Below are positions 1 through 13,103 of a stretch of 64,000 bases of DNA, piece after piece (position 1 is the stretch's first letter; each line of letters starts with the position of its first letter). Location of the stretch: positions 522,501-586,500 of the forward strand of contig JAXDDX010000090.1 in assembly GCA_034670405.1 (NCBI GenBank), read 5' to 3'. The translations under genes and the position numbers were made by a program. The notes under the pieces were generated by a model, which worked only from the letters and a program-made list of their open reading frames with translations, searched no databases and had not been told where the DNA came from. The stretch is from Hoplostethus atlanticus (taxonomy: Eukaryota > Chordata > Actinopteri > Trachichthyiformes > Trachichthyidae).

Positions 1-868
1 TTTGATTTTCATTCAAAATCAAGACTAGATTAGGCAACTTTGACTGTTTAACTGTTTGATCTGATTATTGGAGTCATAGTGGTCAAACCCTACATTTAAT
101 GTAAAAATGTAAAATGTGTAAAAAAACGACCTCAATACGTTACAATACAATTTCTAATACAGGACTTATTTTGGGGTAAGAACTCTTCCACCAAGAGTAT
201 TTCCACTTTTTTCTATGTGAAGGACTTGCATTGGTTCGCCCTGCTGCTCCGCTAAAAGCCGGTGCTTTAGCTCTGGGAAATATGAAGCAGGGCCTCAGAT
301 GAGCACGGGAGCAGCTTAATCATTAGGCCTGATGGATGAGGGCCCAATCTGGGCAGGGAAGAGGAGGAGAGGGATGGAGGAGGCAGGTGAGAGACGGAGA
401 GGATGTGGGGGAGATAGAGAGAGAGAAAGAGAGAGGCCAAGAGAGATTTACAGTAGACAGGATAGAGGGAGAGCGATGGAAAGAGGGATGAACAGAGGGA
501 GACATGCAGACGGCCGCAGAGGAGGATCCGTCTGACAAATTACCTTCCCCTCCATTACAAAGGATGTCAAGCTGGACGCCTCTGTCACCTCTCATACACA
601 CTCATGCCTGTCTCCATCGTGGGCCCAAACACACATATAAATAACCACCTATACACATAGCTACACACCTATTTGGATCAACGCACCCTCTAACGCACAC
701 ACACAAACTCCTGTTACCAGGTGATAAAGGAGCTTGTCGTCGTGGCGATGCAGACCGCCGCCATAGTAATGTCATAGCAACTCAAGAGTGTGTCAGATAG
801 AAGTGACTATAGCTGTCAGCCGCTTGTGTTATATATTAGGCTGTTGTAAACTGGGCCATTAACACTAA

Positions 869-993
869 TGACTGTCTGGTTCACTGACTGGCTGACTGGC
901 TGACTGGTTTATTGAGTAACTGGCTGGCAGACTGATTGCTTGGCTGACTGGTTTACTGACGTGCTGGCCGGCCAGCTGGCTAACTGGCAGACA
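869..993. repeat. Degenerate GACTGGCT minisatellite
   Basis: About fifteen imperfect copies of an 8-bp GACTGGCT/AACTGGCT unit lie in tandem, including the stretch around GCTGGCCGGCCAGCTGGC. It is noncoding. Confidence 0.8.
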
Positions 994-3158
994 GATTATG
1001 GATTTTGCTCTAGCCTCTGTCTTTCTAGAAAGTTCAGCAATAAAAATGCACCTAAAAGCACAGAAACACAATAACGAGGAAAACAAGACAACAAGACTTA
1101 GTGATTGTAGGGCCATTCTGGTATATGAGTCACACCTCAAGACATATGCAATTCAAAATGTTTAAACGTCTGAAATGGCTGGTTTAACATCAGGGCAATG
1201 GAAATATGTTAAACATCCATGCATGTACCCTCCAAAATGTTTAAAATCAGGGAAATTACCCTATAAACAAGAGTAGGTGTCCCTAGTGATTGCTGGGTCA
1301 TTCTGGTGTATGGTTTATGGACCAGGGTTTTTCTTATTCTTACAGCAGACATAGTTTAGCTAATGAGGTAGTGGGAAGACAGTGGAGACCGTGGAAGACC
1401 GCCCACTGGTTTACCAGTGGCCAGGTGGCTAGCGTGATTTTCCATTTTTCTCTGTTATATAAGCAATGACATACACATTTCTAGAAAACAAAATGTGCGT
1501 AGTCAATGAGTCAATGACGTACGCCAAGTAGTTTTCTTATATCAAGTAATCTGTAATGTATACAATAGGCAGAAGTGATTATTTGTTATAAATTCAGGCA
1601 TTGTTTGACATATCGATTTAGTAATCAAAGCAGAGCAACGAACTGTACATCTATGTATGCTAAGCTAATGTTAGCTAGCATCAATGGCTTACGGAAACAA
1701 CAACGCTATCCAACCCAAACAAAAACTCAAAGTGACCAAAAACAATTCAATGGCAAAACTAATATAGTATGTATACTCAAAAACAGCTTTAGTTGTAGCT
1801 GCAAACAGACCAAATGCCTCTAGCAACCAAATCTAAAACTCTTCAAACACAATAACGTTGGCTTCTGTTTATGCTAAGCTTGCAATCACCAACTGACACT
1901 AATATTAACCATAATAGTATCTTGCTAGCGAGGCCACTCTAAAGAAAACTTGAGTAGCAAATTGAGTAGCAACCAAATAGTCATAATATCATCAAACAGA
2001 ATCCAAAATGACATTAAATTGCAAAATTCTGTAATGGAGCTACCAGAAAGCAGGTGAAGTATCTCTCAGGCTATTCAGGCTACACACCAAGACCCTCAGT
2101 CAGTCTACTAGATGAGCCACGCCTCCAGGCATGCACATTTAAAAATGTTAAATCTCAATGTTACACTTGGTGGTATTGTGAGTCTACCAGGGGAACAGCG
2201 GAACGTATGGTGCTGTGCCTATAGCTCAGTCCAAAATCCTTATAAATATAAAATATAAAATAAATAAAATACAGGAAAAAGTTTCAATGTCCCAATGACT
2301 TTCTTACAGGATAGTCTAGAGACCTCTTAGTTGATCATGTTTGTCATTTGATAAGATATTCAATTAGTATTTAATGTTCTATCAGAAAAACATTTTTCAA
2401 TTATTTTGGGTGAACAAAATGTAAAATAAAAATACAGGCAAAAAACACAGGCCCAGATTTATTACAGGGAAGGGAAGAGCGTGCACTAAATCACCAAAAT
2501 GACCAAATCAGAATGCCATGTTATTCACTAACTGTACGCAATGAGTGTAAAAGATGTCTAATAGTGCCAAGTCATGGTCATGCATATGTCAATAATATAT
2601 AAATCTCAATATTTTGCCCACATAATAGGTACGTACGTTACGTAAATCGTGATTGCAGCTAATTCACTAACAACAGCACCAACTCCCCCAAATGATCGTA
2701 GTGCATATAAGATCTTTTGAAAGACTTTGCTCAAAGAGTTTGTCCATTCAGAATGGCTGCTATCATTGCAGCAAGATGCAGACATCATCACCAGCGAGTC
2801 AGGAAGCAAGGGAGAGGGTTTTCAATCCTAGAATCTCAAATCAGAGAATGCTCCAGTTATAATGAAGCTTTATTGTGCAAGGGTGTCAGCCTAGAGCTGA
2901 AGCACTTGGTATGCTTGGTGATGAAAAAGGCTATTTGCTTGCACAGTGCTCTTTTCAAGGGCTTGTTTGTGCCACAATAACAAAACTGAGGCGCAAAACA
3001 ATACGCAGATTGGGTAGGTTTACTATGTCCTTCACTCTGTTAAGTCCTTTCAGTCCTCTTCTACCTGTTACTGTTTTTATGTGCTTTTGTTCTGATCGTA
3101 TTCTGCAAACATATTGTTTGTCATAATTGATTGTGTCTATCGCCCTTACCTCGTTAGG

Positions 3159-3213
3159 CCTGTGAAGTCCTTTGAGGATTGTTTGTGATAAAGGGCTGTA
3201 GAAATAAACTTGG
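3159..3213 (+). repeat. L2-like LINE/SINE 3' tail
   Basis: TGTGAAGTCCTTTGAGGATT followed by TTTGTGATAAAGGGCTGTAG and AAATAAACTTGG is the standard 3' end of many fish L2-clade elements, read on the plus strand. The body upstream (about 2860-3150) is probably the same 5'-truncated copy. Confidence 0.6.
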
Positions 3214-3505
3214 CAAAAATGCAACAAATATAATTAACACGTTTCAATTGACTTATTTGCAATACAATAGTAACAGATGAAATCTTTCAGTACGAAGCAG
3301 TATCAAATATAAAATGATTGAGTATTAAGACTTTCCCAGAGGCCCGACACCACTTGAGAGGAATAGAATAACTGTATCAAATTTTCATCATTATTTACAT
3401 AAAAGAAGCAGATCAGTATCATCAGTATTTGAAGAGCATATCCAGTAGATTTATTTGGAATACATTACTTGTAATGCATCGACCATAGTTTTTTTTTCCA
3501 ATTGA

Positions 3506-3558
3506 TGTGATAGATGAATAAAAGCCAAAAGAATCTTTCCATTTATTCATCTATCACA
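3506..3558. repeat. Hairpin with 17-bp perfect stem
   Basis: TGTGATAGATGAATAAA (3506-3522) pairs exactly with 3542-3558; the loop is 19 nt. Confidence 0.9.
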
Positions 3559-3924
3559 GGAGTGTGTGAATCCTTGTGTGTTCAGTGTGTGAATCCTTGA
3601 GTAAATGAAGAAATACCCTGATGGTAACAGCACTCCAAGCCAAACATTTTATATTCTACTCAAGACATATGGAAGTATTTGCTGTTAAATGTACTTAAGT
3701 ATCAAAAGTACATTTTATTTCTAGAGTTTGGGAGGGTTTGGTCCTTGATGGATTAATCTCCAAAAACGCCAGAAACGCACAGGAACCGTCAGATGTGCCT
3801 TTTTAAATTGGTAGGATCAGAGTAAGCAGTTGTCAGTGTCGTCAGCACTCTTGCACATGCCTGGATGTCCACTTGAACTCAGTTGTATTATATAGAAGAT
3901 TATGAATGGCTGATGCCTTAGTTG

Positions 3925-5010
3925 ACAGCTTGGGAATGAATTTTGATCATACCCAGGACACATAGCACTTCTTTCTTGTCTCTAGGCCGTGGCATATCCA
4001 ATGTGGCACTCACCTTTTGTTTCATCTGGTTCTACACATTGAGCAGAGAGCTTGTCTCCCAAGAATATTATTCCCGGGACACTGAATTGACACTTAGCTT
4101 TGTTAAGCTTCAGATCATTCCTTTGTGCCCTCTGTAGCACCTTTGCTAGTCTCTCATTATGTTGCTATAGAGATCATACCCAAAGAGTCACATCATCTAT
4201 ACTGCATCTGACGCCATCTAGATCTTCTATGATGTGAAGGTGCAGTAGCTTGAGCTCTCATCATCCAGTTGTATCTGCCAGAAACCCTGGAAAGTACTTG
4301 GCGCCTGTCATTTCACTTGCCATTTGTTCATGCTTAAACTGAATCTGGTAGTGCCCACGTTTAATGTTTGCATTGAGATCACCTGGATCCATGCAAATTC
4401 TCAACTCAATGTTCTTGTTCTTTTTATCCACACACACGCTGTTGAGTTAACCCAGTTCTGTTGGCTCCTCAACTTTTGTGATTACTCCAGGCGTCATCAT
4501 TCTGTCCTATTCCACGTTGTGGAGCTGGTACACTCCTTGGAGCATGAACCCCATGGCATTGCATCCTCTTTTAGCTGAATCTTGTATGTGTTTGGCAAAG
4601 AACGTAGTCCCTTGAAGACCTCTGAGTAACTAAGTATTATAGAATCAACTGAATCTTTCACTGCATCTGAAAGGTTGACAAATTTGGGCCTCACTTTCAT
4701 TACTTTAGTATCACTTGTGCTGATAAGATTAGCATTTGCACCCCTGTCCAGTGTGAGTGTGACCAATGCTCCATTTACTGGAAGTGACACTATCCATTTA
4801 CTTCAGCATCAGTCATCATATTGTTTTGTCATCTTTATGTACCACATGCACAGTATGTCTCACCTAGATCAGTCTCCTCGTCAAAATTCACAGGCTCATT
4901 GTTTTTCTGAACAGCTAGCTTGTGCAAGCTCTTTATTAAAAGCGCATAACATTGTCGTAAAATGTGAGACTTTACACTTTACCAGTAAGACCCCCATCAT
5001 GGTGCTATAC
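3925..5010 (-). mobile_element. Degenerate Ty3/Gypsy retrotransposon pol fragment
   Basis: On the minus strand the readable order is a zinc-knuckle-like cysteine fragment, a retropepsin-like segment, the protease-RT linker and reverse-transcriptase blocks. The retropepsin segment reads LTLDRGANANLIS at 4754-4716, where the catalytic DTG has become DRG. The linker carries YSEVFKGLRSLP, the RT start has RICMDPGDLNANIKRGHYQI, and the later RT part has KLNKAKCQFSV and a FLGD-like motif. Stops and at least one frameshift split it, so it cannot encode a working protein. It is antisense-neutral intronic debris in the same orientation as the host gene. LTRs were not recognised. Confidence 0.85.
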
Positions 5011-5254
5011 TACCAAATGAGATCAGAGGGTGGGAGGAGGAGAAAAAGAAAATGAGAACAACTTTGCACTTTTGGATGGCTCTGGGTAATCTGGGTGACA
5101 TGCTGACATGCTGTTTCCTACTCATGTTGCAAAAGGTGGATTCTGGAAAACTCTAAGCTGATAGGTACAAAGATGGCCTAACACATATTTCTCCATAACA
5201 TAAGGAAAGGAGAGGTGACAGAGAAAGACTGACAGACAGAGATTAATAATCAGG

Positions 5255-5565
5255 GTTGTGGTAGCCTCGAGGTTTGAGGAGCAGGCTTGTGATCGGAGAG
5301 AGCTGCCAGTTCAAATCCCAGCCCTGACTGGGAAAATGTGGGTGTGGAAAGTGAATGAGTAGCACTTTCCCCTCCCTCAACAACCACTGTCAAGGTGCCC
5401 TTGAGCAAGGCACTTAACCTCAACTGCTCCAGTGGAAAGGCTCAGTGTCCAACAGTAGAAGCATGTGGTTGTACTGGTCAGCACCCAGTGTGAATGTGTG
5501 GAAATGTATGAATGTGAAGCAAGGAAAAGCATGGTGATAATAAAATAAAGGTTAAATAAAGGTTA
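5255..5565 (+). mobile_element. tRNA-derived SINE, near full length
   Basis: The head is tRNA-like with a plausible A box (GTGGTAGCCTCGAGG) and a clear B box (AGTTCAAATCC, 5308-5318). A central domain CCCTTGAGCAAGGCACTTAA is common to teleost SINEs, followed by an A/T-rich tail with AATAAAGGTT repeats. Related shorter copies lie at 17790, 36888 and 51580. Confidence 0.85.
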
Positions 5566-5694
5566 TTTAAAAATTCCACTGAATTACTGCTAGGTGTTTT
5601 AAGCAGAAGGACCCATAGGAACTCCGGAGCTTGAAGAAAATCCCAACAGAACTACGTTCAGTCCCACAATGATACCATGACCAGGACAAATCTT

Positions 5695-5880
5695 AGGGTG
5701 TTTTCACAGCTAGTTGGTTTAGAAAAGTTATTTCCAACCATGGAGTGGTTTTCCCCTCAGTTTGGTTAATTTGGCCATATGAGAACAATCGCCAATCAGG
5801 CTGAGATATTGTTGAGAGGGAGGTTTCTTTGGCTTTGTTTGGAGTGAGAACATGATCCCACCCTGATCCCACCCAACTAC
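5695..5880. repeat. Possible MITE end (GTGTTTTCACA family)
   Basis: AGGGTGTTTTCACAGCTAGT followed by TTGG-rich sequence resembles the ends of teleost nonautonomous DNA transposons. The stretch 8690-9000 with CACACCACCAACCGAAC looks like a related copy in the opposite sense. No target duplication was established. Confidence 0.3.
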
Positions 5881-5939
5881 AGGAAGCACTGTGGATTATG
5901 GGTTAAGAATGGAGTTTTGTGGGTTAAAGAAGAGTTTTG

Positions 5940-6240
5940 TTGAGATGCCCATTAAACCTAATTGTAATTGATTGATTAGCTCTAAAACCTAGTCCTAATC
6001 CTAATCCCCAAAGTTTAAACTAACATTAACCCTAACCTAAATTTAAACCTTGAAGAAATGAGGATCAGTCAAAATGGCCTCACTTTGCAAAAATGTCCTC
6101 ACTCTGGAGGTTAAAAACTCAAAAGGGTTCTCACGAGAACACACACCCACGTCCACACGAACCTTTAGATGCTTTTAGTGTGCAGAGAATGAGGTCTTAT
6201 TTTGTGATCCTCATAGGAATATACACACACAGGAATGTAC
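5940..6240. repeat. Interspersed repeat with TAACCC and GTCCTCAC motifs
   Basis: Runs of CTAATC/CTAACC and TAACCCTAACC are followed by AAAATGTCCTCACTCTGG and a CACACA-rich end. This combination recurs at 22560-22860 and 31465-31570, marking a dispersed family and not telomeric DNA. Confidence 0.55.
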
Positions 6241-9200
6241 CATACACTTTTAGACACTCCCATATGCACAAATACCCTTTCACACATACACATGCATACA
6301 TACAAACAAGTACAAACACGTACACACAGTTGTCTGTATTCCGGCGATCAAAGAAAGGTTTAAATTAACGTTTGTTATGTAATGGAAATAATAAAGTAGG
6401 GTTAGGGATTAGGGAATGAATGTAGTCAGTGGAAGTATAGTAAGAGGAAGTGTGTGTGGTCAGGCTGATAGAGCATCTCTACTATTCTGATTATTCTCAC
6501 TTTTTCACTGGAGTTCCACCTCATTGTACCTGACTGAATGGGAGAGAGAGAGAGAGAATGAATGGATTGGGCCATGATGGATTGTGAGTGTCTGTGTTAT
6601 GCAGGTGTTTGGCCATCCTTCAATGATGAGTCGTGGGAATCCATAGCAGGTGGCAGACTCACTGCTGGTCGGTCCCTGCATTCTAATAGTCGCAATACAT
6701 TTTAATGATCATTGATCCCAAGATGAGTGACTAAATTCCACATTGTGCCCAGGCCGAAAAAAAGATTAAGAGCATTATTATTATTGTTATTTGCAATTTT
6801 CTGCCATGATTGCTCTCTTTTAGAAGCTTTGGCAGTGTTGTATTTCATAGTTAGAAGGTGTTTTGAGTGTGAGTGTGGTAAAATACTGGGTAAATGCAGT
6901 GGAAGGGTGCATGAAAGTAGACACTCATTCCGAAATAAAAAGGTGGGTAACCTGCATTTGTAGGTGGACCTGTTGCCAATTTACCTCTATACTCTAATGG
7001 CCCTTGGTAAGGCCAAATAACTGTCTGGCCAAATTAAACATCCCTATTTGCAGAATGGTTGAATTGTTGCCTAAGGAGCACAAAGTCCTTAGTTGAAGCC
7101 ATTTCCCTTCCAAAGGCTACATTGGGATGGCATTGAGGGCCATCGGAGAATGCTGTCTGTGCTATGTGCTTACACTGCTTTAGTTTGAGGCTTCAAATAC
7201 ATTTATACCCGTCGACCCTCTAAATTGTTTGTTCACGACTAGGAGAAGCCTGAGAGGCCGCGTGGAGAACGGTGGTGGCCCAGGAGGTCACGTCTTATCT
7301 CCCAAAAGCCCCTTACAGGCGACACACAGAGATAAATCCAACCTATCAACACACAAGCCAAGGCTTTGATCTTGGTGGGTGGAAAAGCTTCTGTTTTTGC
7401 TCCTCTCCATTTTATCTCTCTGCTCTAATGTTCCTCTCTTCTTCACCTTCATGGAGCTTGAAAAACTCAATGAAGTAGTGGACAAGGCTGGGGAGTAATG
7501 GGATTACACTAATCCATTTGACAAAAAAAAATCATTCAATGGGATCTTTTTACGGCTATACTGTACAAAACATAATAATCAGATTACATATAATTTTGTT
7601 AAACAGGTGATTATATTCTGGATTATGCCTCAGTAAGTATGAAGGGATAAAGGGCAGCCTAGTTGTGGGCACCTAATAATGGCGCTGAACTACTCTTGAC
7701 TTCCTATAGAGGTACTCTCTATGTGTGCTTGCAAGCGAAAATGTCCTACCAACGTGAAACACTTTAAGAAGTCGTACTCTAGTGTGACTGCTCACAGTGG
7801 TGAAGAACACAAGAAGATGGCTTCAAATTAGCACTAGCCACCTGCCAAATGCTCATGAACTCAGTCAGTCAGAACTAGTTGGTTTAATTGGCAGCTTTGG
7901 CAGGAAGCCGCGCTGTTTTCCATCTGTTTTCCCACTCTAAAAACTACTTATTACTGCTAAAACAGCTAATTGGCAGGAAATTCTGAATCAATGACCATTG
8001 TGGTGGGTTGGCAAAAAAGTTAACATCATATCCTGCAAATGAACATTTTGCATGTCATGGCAGACACTGTGTGTTTAATATAAGACCATATGTAAGGCTT
8101 AGGATTTACTACAACACACACATGTGATGGGGGAACACACTCTGCGGAGAATACACACTGATGATGCGGTAAAGACTAGAGGTAAAAGATGACACACAAC
8201 CCGAGTTCTAATGTTACCCCAATTCTTGCGCAATTACAACACACAACCAAAACTAACACGGAGGTGGAGCATTTTTCTTTCCACACTTCCCGTGTGTTGT
8301 TCCTTCTCTTGCGCAAGATTTGTCCAGATTCAAGTCGTAAAAAAAAATCAAACGTTTTAAATAATTGCTGGTCCAAACCAGAGTGGACAAATTTACTTTG
8401 TTGCATTTTTTTGTATTTGGCTCATTTAGGTTCACACTGTCTGATTACAAGTCAACCAGGGCTTGTACACAAAAGTCACATGGACTTATTACAAACGTGA
8501 TTCCAGTGCCTGTAACTTGGACTAAGGATGACGGACTTGCCTGTACTGTCTGCTGTAATTTACCTTCTCTAGACTTCAGACCAGGTAAGAACACATGAAT
8601 AAACAGCTGAATATGAGCATCAGTCCAGGCTGCGGTTTGCCCTCCGTCCATTATTATTATGCTTGACTTGCTTGAAACATGAGTAACTGCTGGCTATTAG
8701 ATGTCACCATCCATCTCGTCACCATCCGTCTACCGACAAAACCATACCGAACAACAGTCGAACAACGGACAACACGCTCATATGTTTAGAGGCCACTACC
8801 TGTAGTTGGTTCAGATTACATTCCCGCTGCTAACGGACCGCACCGCATTTTTCTTGGGAGAGGACCAAGACCCAGTTTGAATGCCGTTGTTCACACCACC
8901 AACCGAACTACAGCTATGAATGCTCCAGTTTGATTGAACCGCTCCAAACGTTATTTGTGTGACCGTAGTCCTGAACCCTCACACACTACAACTTCATCTA
9001 AACGACCGTCACAAACTTGTGCTTGAACATCGTGATGCCAAATTGTAGCTTTAATCAGCCCAAACGCTGTGTAGTGTGTCCCTAGTGTAAAACATCATTC
9101 AATTTTCTCATGTCCTCCCTCTCCCTTTCTATTTCCATCCCTCTTTTGCACTCCTACTCTATCCCTCTTTGTCTTCCTCGCTCTCCATTTTCATACCTTT

Positions 9201-9350
9201 TATTTTTCTACATCTTTTCCTCCACTTTCTGCTCAAAACCAAGGAAATAGAATCCATTGAATTAAAGGTGGCAATAACACTGTGTGTCTGTACCAACACC
9301 AATAACATAAAAGAATGCATATGTCTAGGCCTTGTAAAAATCTTCTGTTG

Positions 9351-9351
<1 letters not shown>

Positions 9352-9392
<41 letters not shown>
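9352..9392. repeat. (CA)n microsatellite
   Basis: About 20 uninterrupted CA units, followed by mixed CACATG/GCACGT sequence to about 9445. Confidence 0.95.
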
Positions 9393-9397
<5 letters not shown>

Positions 9398-9694
9398 TGT
9401 GAATGCGTACACAGGCACATGTATGCGTGCACGTGCACACACACCTTCGCAGATGCATGGTGTTGTGCGCCCGGCAGCGCACAGCAGGGACCGAGCTGGC
9501 GCCAGTAATGGAGTGTGCGCCGACGCTATCCGGCATTGGCGTGATCGATGCCAGCCTCGCCGTGCCAAGTCAGGGGGAGCCAGCTCAAACACACGTCATA
9601 CTTAAGAAATTCGCCACACATAGAACGCGGTGCCAACTCAGAGACAGCAAGAGTGAGACGCCGAGTGAGCGAGGGAGAGATGGAGGGAGAGACA

Positions 9695-9718
9695 GAGAGA
9701 GAGACAGAGAGAGAGAGA
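9695..9718. repeat. (GA)n-rich tract
   Basis: Short GAGAGACAGAGAGAG low-complexity sequence inside a purine-rich stretch (9630-9720). Confidence 0.7.
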
Positions 9719-10312
9719 TGCCTGCTGTTGCCACCTGCCACCCTCAACCCCGCCCAGCCGAGCTGTGTCCAAAACCACACTTGACAAATGAGTGCAGGGA
9801 CGCAGAGCACAGGCACAGTCCCTGAGCTACAATACTAACAATACACATACACCACTCCACAGAGAGGTGAGGGAGAGGGAGGGCGAGATGGAGGATGGAT
9901 AGAGGGAGGAGACTCATACTTCATTACAAAATTAGCTAGAAAAATAACGCAGTTCCTGAGAGGGAGGAGAGAGAAAAGGAGACTAGTAACTATAGATTGT
10001 GTTATATAGAGGTGCTATGAATTGCATATGCATTGATATTTTTCAGATTTTTTCATATCTTTGTATGTTTTCATATTGGGCATATGTTTAATTCATTTTT
10101 TCTTTTTCTCAGTATGCTCTACTGCTTTCATTTCCCACATCCTCATCATTCTGTGGTTCATTTAAAAAATTTTTTTTTTTTTAACATTTCAAAATCACAG
10201 AAAAGAACATACTGCACACTGCTTTTCCAAACGCCCACAAATGCGTCCAACTATTTTACTACCCTTGGTCCTCTGGCCTTTTCCATTTCCATGAAACCTT
10301 GGAAGCAGCTAA

Positions 10313-10375
10313 AAGTCAAGTTTATTTATAAAGCACATTTCAAAGACAGCCAAGGTTGACCAAAGTGCTATGCGA
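10313..10375 (-). repeat. L2-like LINE 3' tail, minus orientation
   Basis: AAGTCAAGTTTATTTATAAA then GCACATTTCAAAGACAGCCA is the reverse complement of a very common teleost L2-clade 3' end. Confidence 0.65.
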
Positions 10376-11153
10376 TTGTTGGGCAAACCACGAATAGACA
10401 CAAATACAATACAATTGATAGACCACATAGTAATGCACACAACTCCTCATAGACATGCACAATACACGGATGTATACATTGACACACAAGTCAAACCCCT
10501 GCCACCTCCCATTCGCCCTTCATCATGTCATATTGTGCCAGTGTATTGTGCCTTTGTTTTAATACCATTGTCTCTCTCTCTCCCTCTCTCTCTCTCTCTT
10601 ATCTATTCTTTAACAACCTGCACAAATAACGTCTGGCACTTTGCATCATCTCCAAGGATGTGATGATGAAGTCCTAACGACCGCCATATTTCTCTTCTGC
10701 CTATCATACCCGCGTCCTTCCTCAGCAACAGAAATAAATTTGATGTGTTGACCAGAAAAAAGCAGTGTCACTAGACTCTCTCTCTAAAAATCGTATTACA
10801 TAGAATCATATTGAAAAGTTCAAATGACATAAATGTGTTAAAGGTGTACGGCTATCCATACCATAACACGTCCAATGTGTGTTTCATTTGCAGCAACAGA
10901 TCCGGGAAATTTTTCTAATGCAACATTTTGCTCAACAAGTTTGCATGAGTTTTATTATTATTAGATTTTTCCTCCCTGTCAATAACAAACCACTGAATAC
11001 TTGTTTTATTTGGGCATGAAAACGTTCAGACTTATAGATATTGAATATCAGCACAAAACATCGGCAAAGGGCAGCTTCAAGACAACATTGTAACGCCTGC
11101 GTGTGATGGGCGCCTTAGTTCTGCTGAGCCACCAGGATGACATGTCCTTGGCT

Positions 11154-11179
11154 GTTTTTTTTTTTTTTTTTTTTTTTTT
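11154..11179. repeat. Poly(T) tract
   Basis: About 26 consecutive T; read on the minus strand this could be the poly(A) tail of an old retroposon, but no body was recognised. Confidence 0.8.
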
Positions 11180-13103
11180 AGGTCATTTTTGTTTCCTCTC
11201 AGGTTTCTCCTCTTTTCTCTGTGTAGGTGAATGAAGGAGCTGTCACATGAAAGTAAAAGAATGTCAAGAGAGAAAAATGACCTGCCAACCACAGGCCTTT
11301 TAGCCAAGCAATCAGTGTCTGTTAGGGACAGAGAGGGAAGGGGTGGATGTGAAGGTTGCGTGCACGCTGGACAGTGTGGACTAACACACACGTACAGACG
11401 GACGCACAACGCATTCCTGATCTGAGGTGGCTCTACAATAGGTCAGAACCACAGGGGTATACTAAACTCACATATTGGTCCAAATGTTAATAACAGCCCT
11501 AGGACCCATCTGCTACCTTCATACCTGCAAAAAGCACCTGAAAAAGTACGGTGGCCCTGAAGTGCAAAATAAATGAGCCAGAAAGCAAAACACATTGAAG
11601 TAAACCGGAAAGGGTAGGTACTTCTCGAACAATAAATCCTTGACGCTGATTGGATGCCTGTCTGGGAGGAATGAAAGTAACTATTTTGCACATGCAAAGC
11701 GGAGGAGGGAGAGCGAACAAGTTGTCAACGATACTAGACCTTCACGAAGAAACCGGGGAAAGACAACCAGACTACGTATCGCCCTTATTGTGGTAAACAG
11801 TTAATTTTAACCCTGTGGGTTTTGCAGTGGGTGTTTAGGGGTATAGTGGGTTTCCCTATTCACCCAGACCGACAGACAGTTCATGTGTTTATCTCCAGTA
11901 CACCGCTTGCTAACTGCCAAGGTAAGGACACATCATAAACCAGGAGAACTTCACTGTGCCTTGTGTAATTTGTTAATTGCATGGGACAGCCATACTACAC
12001 TGGCAATGGCTTTGGGAAGCTGGTGGAATTTGTAAGTCATGGCAGTATTCCTAGCACCTGATGGTTATTTTGGGAGAAAGGTCTAATCTGTTAGTTGAGA
12101 TGGCAGTCCTCCTTTGGCAATAGCTTGTGTAAGCCCTGTGTAATTTGTGTGAGTTTAGCTGTAAAGCCATTGTAGAATGAAGGTAGAGAAAAGATATAAC
12201 TTGGGGTTTACGGGAGAAAGGAGGAATTAGTGACTCGGGACAAGTGATCCTTCCTTAGCAACAGCTTCAAAAGGTATAATTTGTGAGCTACTCTAGCAAA
12301 AAGTACATTTGTGATATCTTTGTAGTCACCAGCTTGGTACTGATATTCAAGGGTGGAAGTAAAAACTTGTATTTACTCTTGTTAACGTCATTAAGTCATT
12401 TTTTGTGTATTTGTGCATGTTCGGCATGCAAAGGCAACATTAAGGGACTGTAACATGAAATGTTCAAATTTATCCATGATAGTAGCTTAGTTAACATCCA
12501 TCCAACTATTGGATTATTGGTTTGAGTTTGCTTGGTTGTTGGTAGCTCGTTTGCTAGCCTTGCTAGATTGTTGGATAGCTAGTAACTACTTGTTACTTGC
12601 AAAAGAAACATCGGTGTAGTAACATTATTGTCTAATGGGAAGGGACGTTTTTTTTTTTTTAAACTCTTTATTTATGAACATTTTTCACATTTTAGGGACA
12701 GCAAGCAATAAGCAAACAAGAAACAAAACAAAAAAAAGGGACCTGTTTGTTGTTTTTGAACATTTAATATAACATGCATTTTAGAATTATTATTAATAAT
12801 TATCTTTAGAATGTTCACAACTTGCGCAATATCACATATTGAACTCTCTGCATGGTAACGATCCAATGTAGTAGTATAATTTTTAGAAATTCAGTAACTT
12901 TTACTCATTGAAATACTGACTGTATTGAAATGCTGACTGTATTTCAGTGAGATACTTTTTACTTAAACCTAAAGTAATTTTACACCAGTTATTTTATGTC
13001 TACTTCAGTACATTTTCAACCAAGTAATGGTACCTTTAGTTAAGCAGAATATTTTTGTACTCATTTTGTACTCATTCCACCCCTGCAGTGATGCTGGTCA
13101 TAC

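Larger units (their letters stand above)
1..13103 (-). other. Partial downstream intron of the naaladl2-like gene
   Basis: This begins at donor GTATGA and runs out of the window, so the intron is longer than 13 kb. It contains a GACTGGCT-type minisatellite, L2 tails, a Gypsy relic, one full-length SINE, a TAACCC-bearing repeat and (CA)n tracts. Stretches 1000-2700, 6400-9100 and 9850-13080 are otherwise unassigned A/T-rich sequence. No exon encoding the dimerisation domain was found. Confidence 0.65.

Noticed and set aside
2717..2980. Plus-strand frame with MAAIIAARCRHHHQRVRKQG resembling a PIF/Harbinger transposase start
   Set aside because: Only one short segment is suggestive and no other Harbinger block or terminal repeat could be shown.
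5255..5330. tRNA gene at the SINE head
   Set aside because: Box A and B are present but the acceptor stem does not close and the SINE body follows.
6020..6050. Possible interstitial telomere repeats (TAACCC)
   Set aside because: Only two or three units inside a dispersed repeat family that recurs at two other sites.
9159..9825. Overlapping open frames of 77-140 codons with (VC)n or (HT)n stretches
   Set aside because: They run through the (CA)n tract and low-complexity GA sequence in all frames; no protein family seen.
1..13103. Search for the next naaladl2 exon (dimerisation-domain start)
   Set aside because: No minus-strand segment with a matching peptide and GT-AG borders was found; the exon must lie outside the window or escape visual detection.
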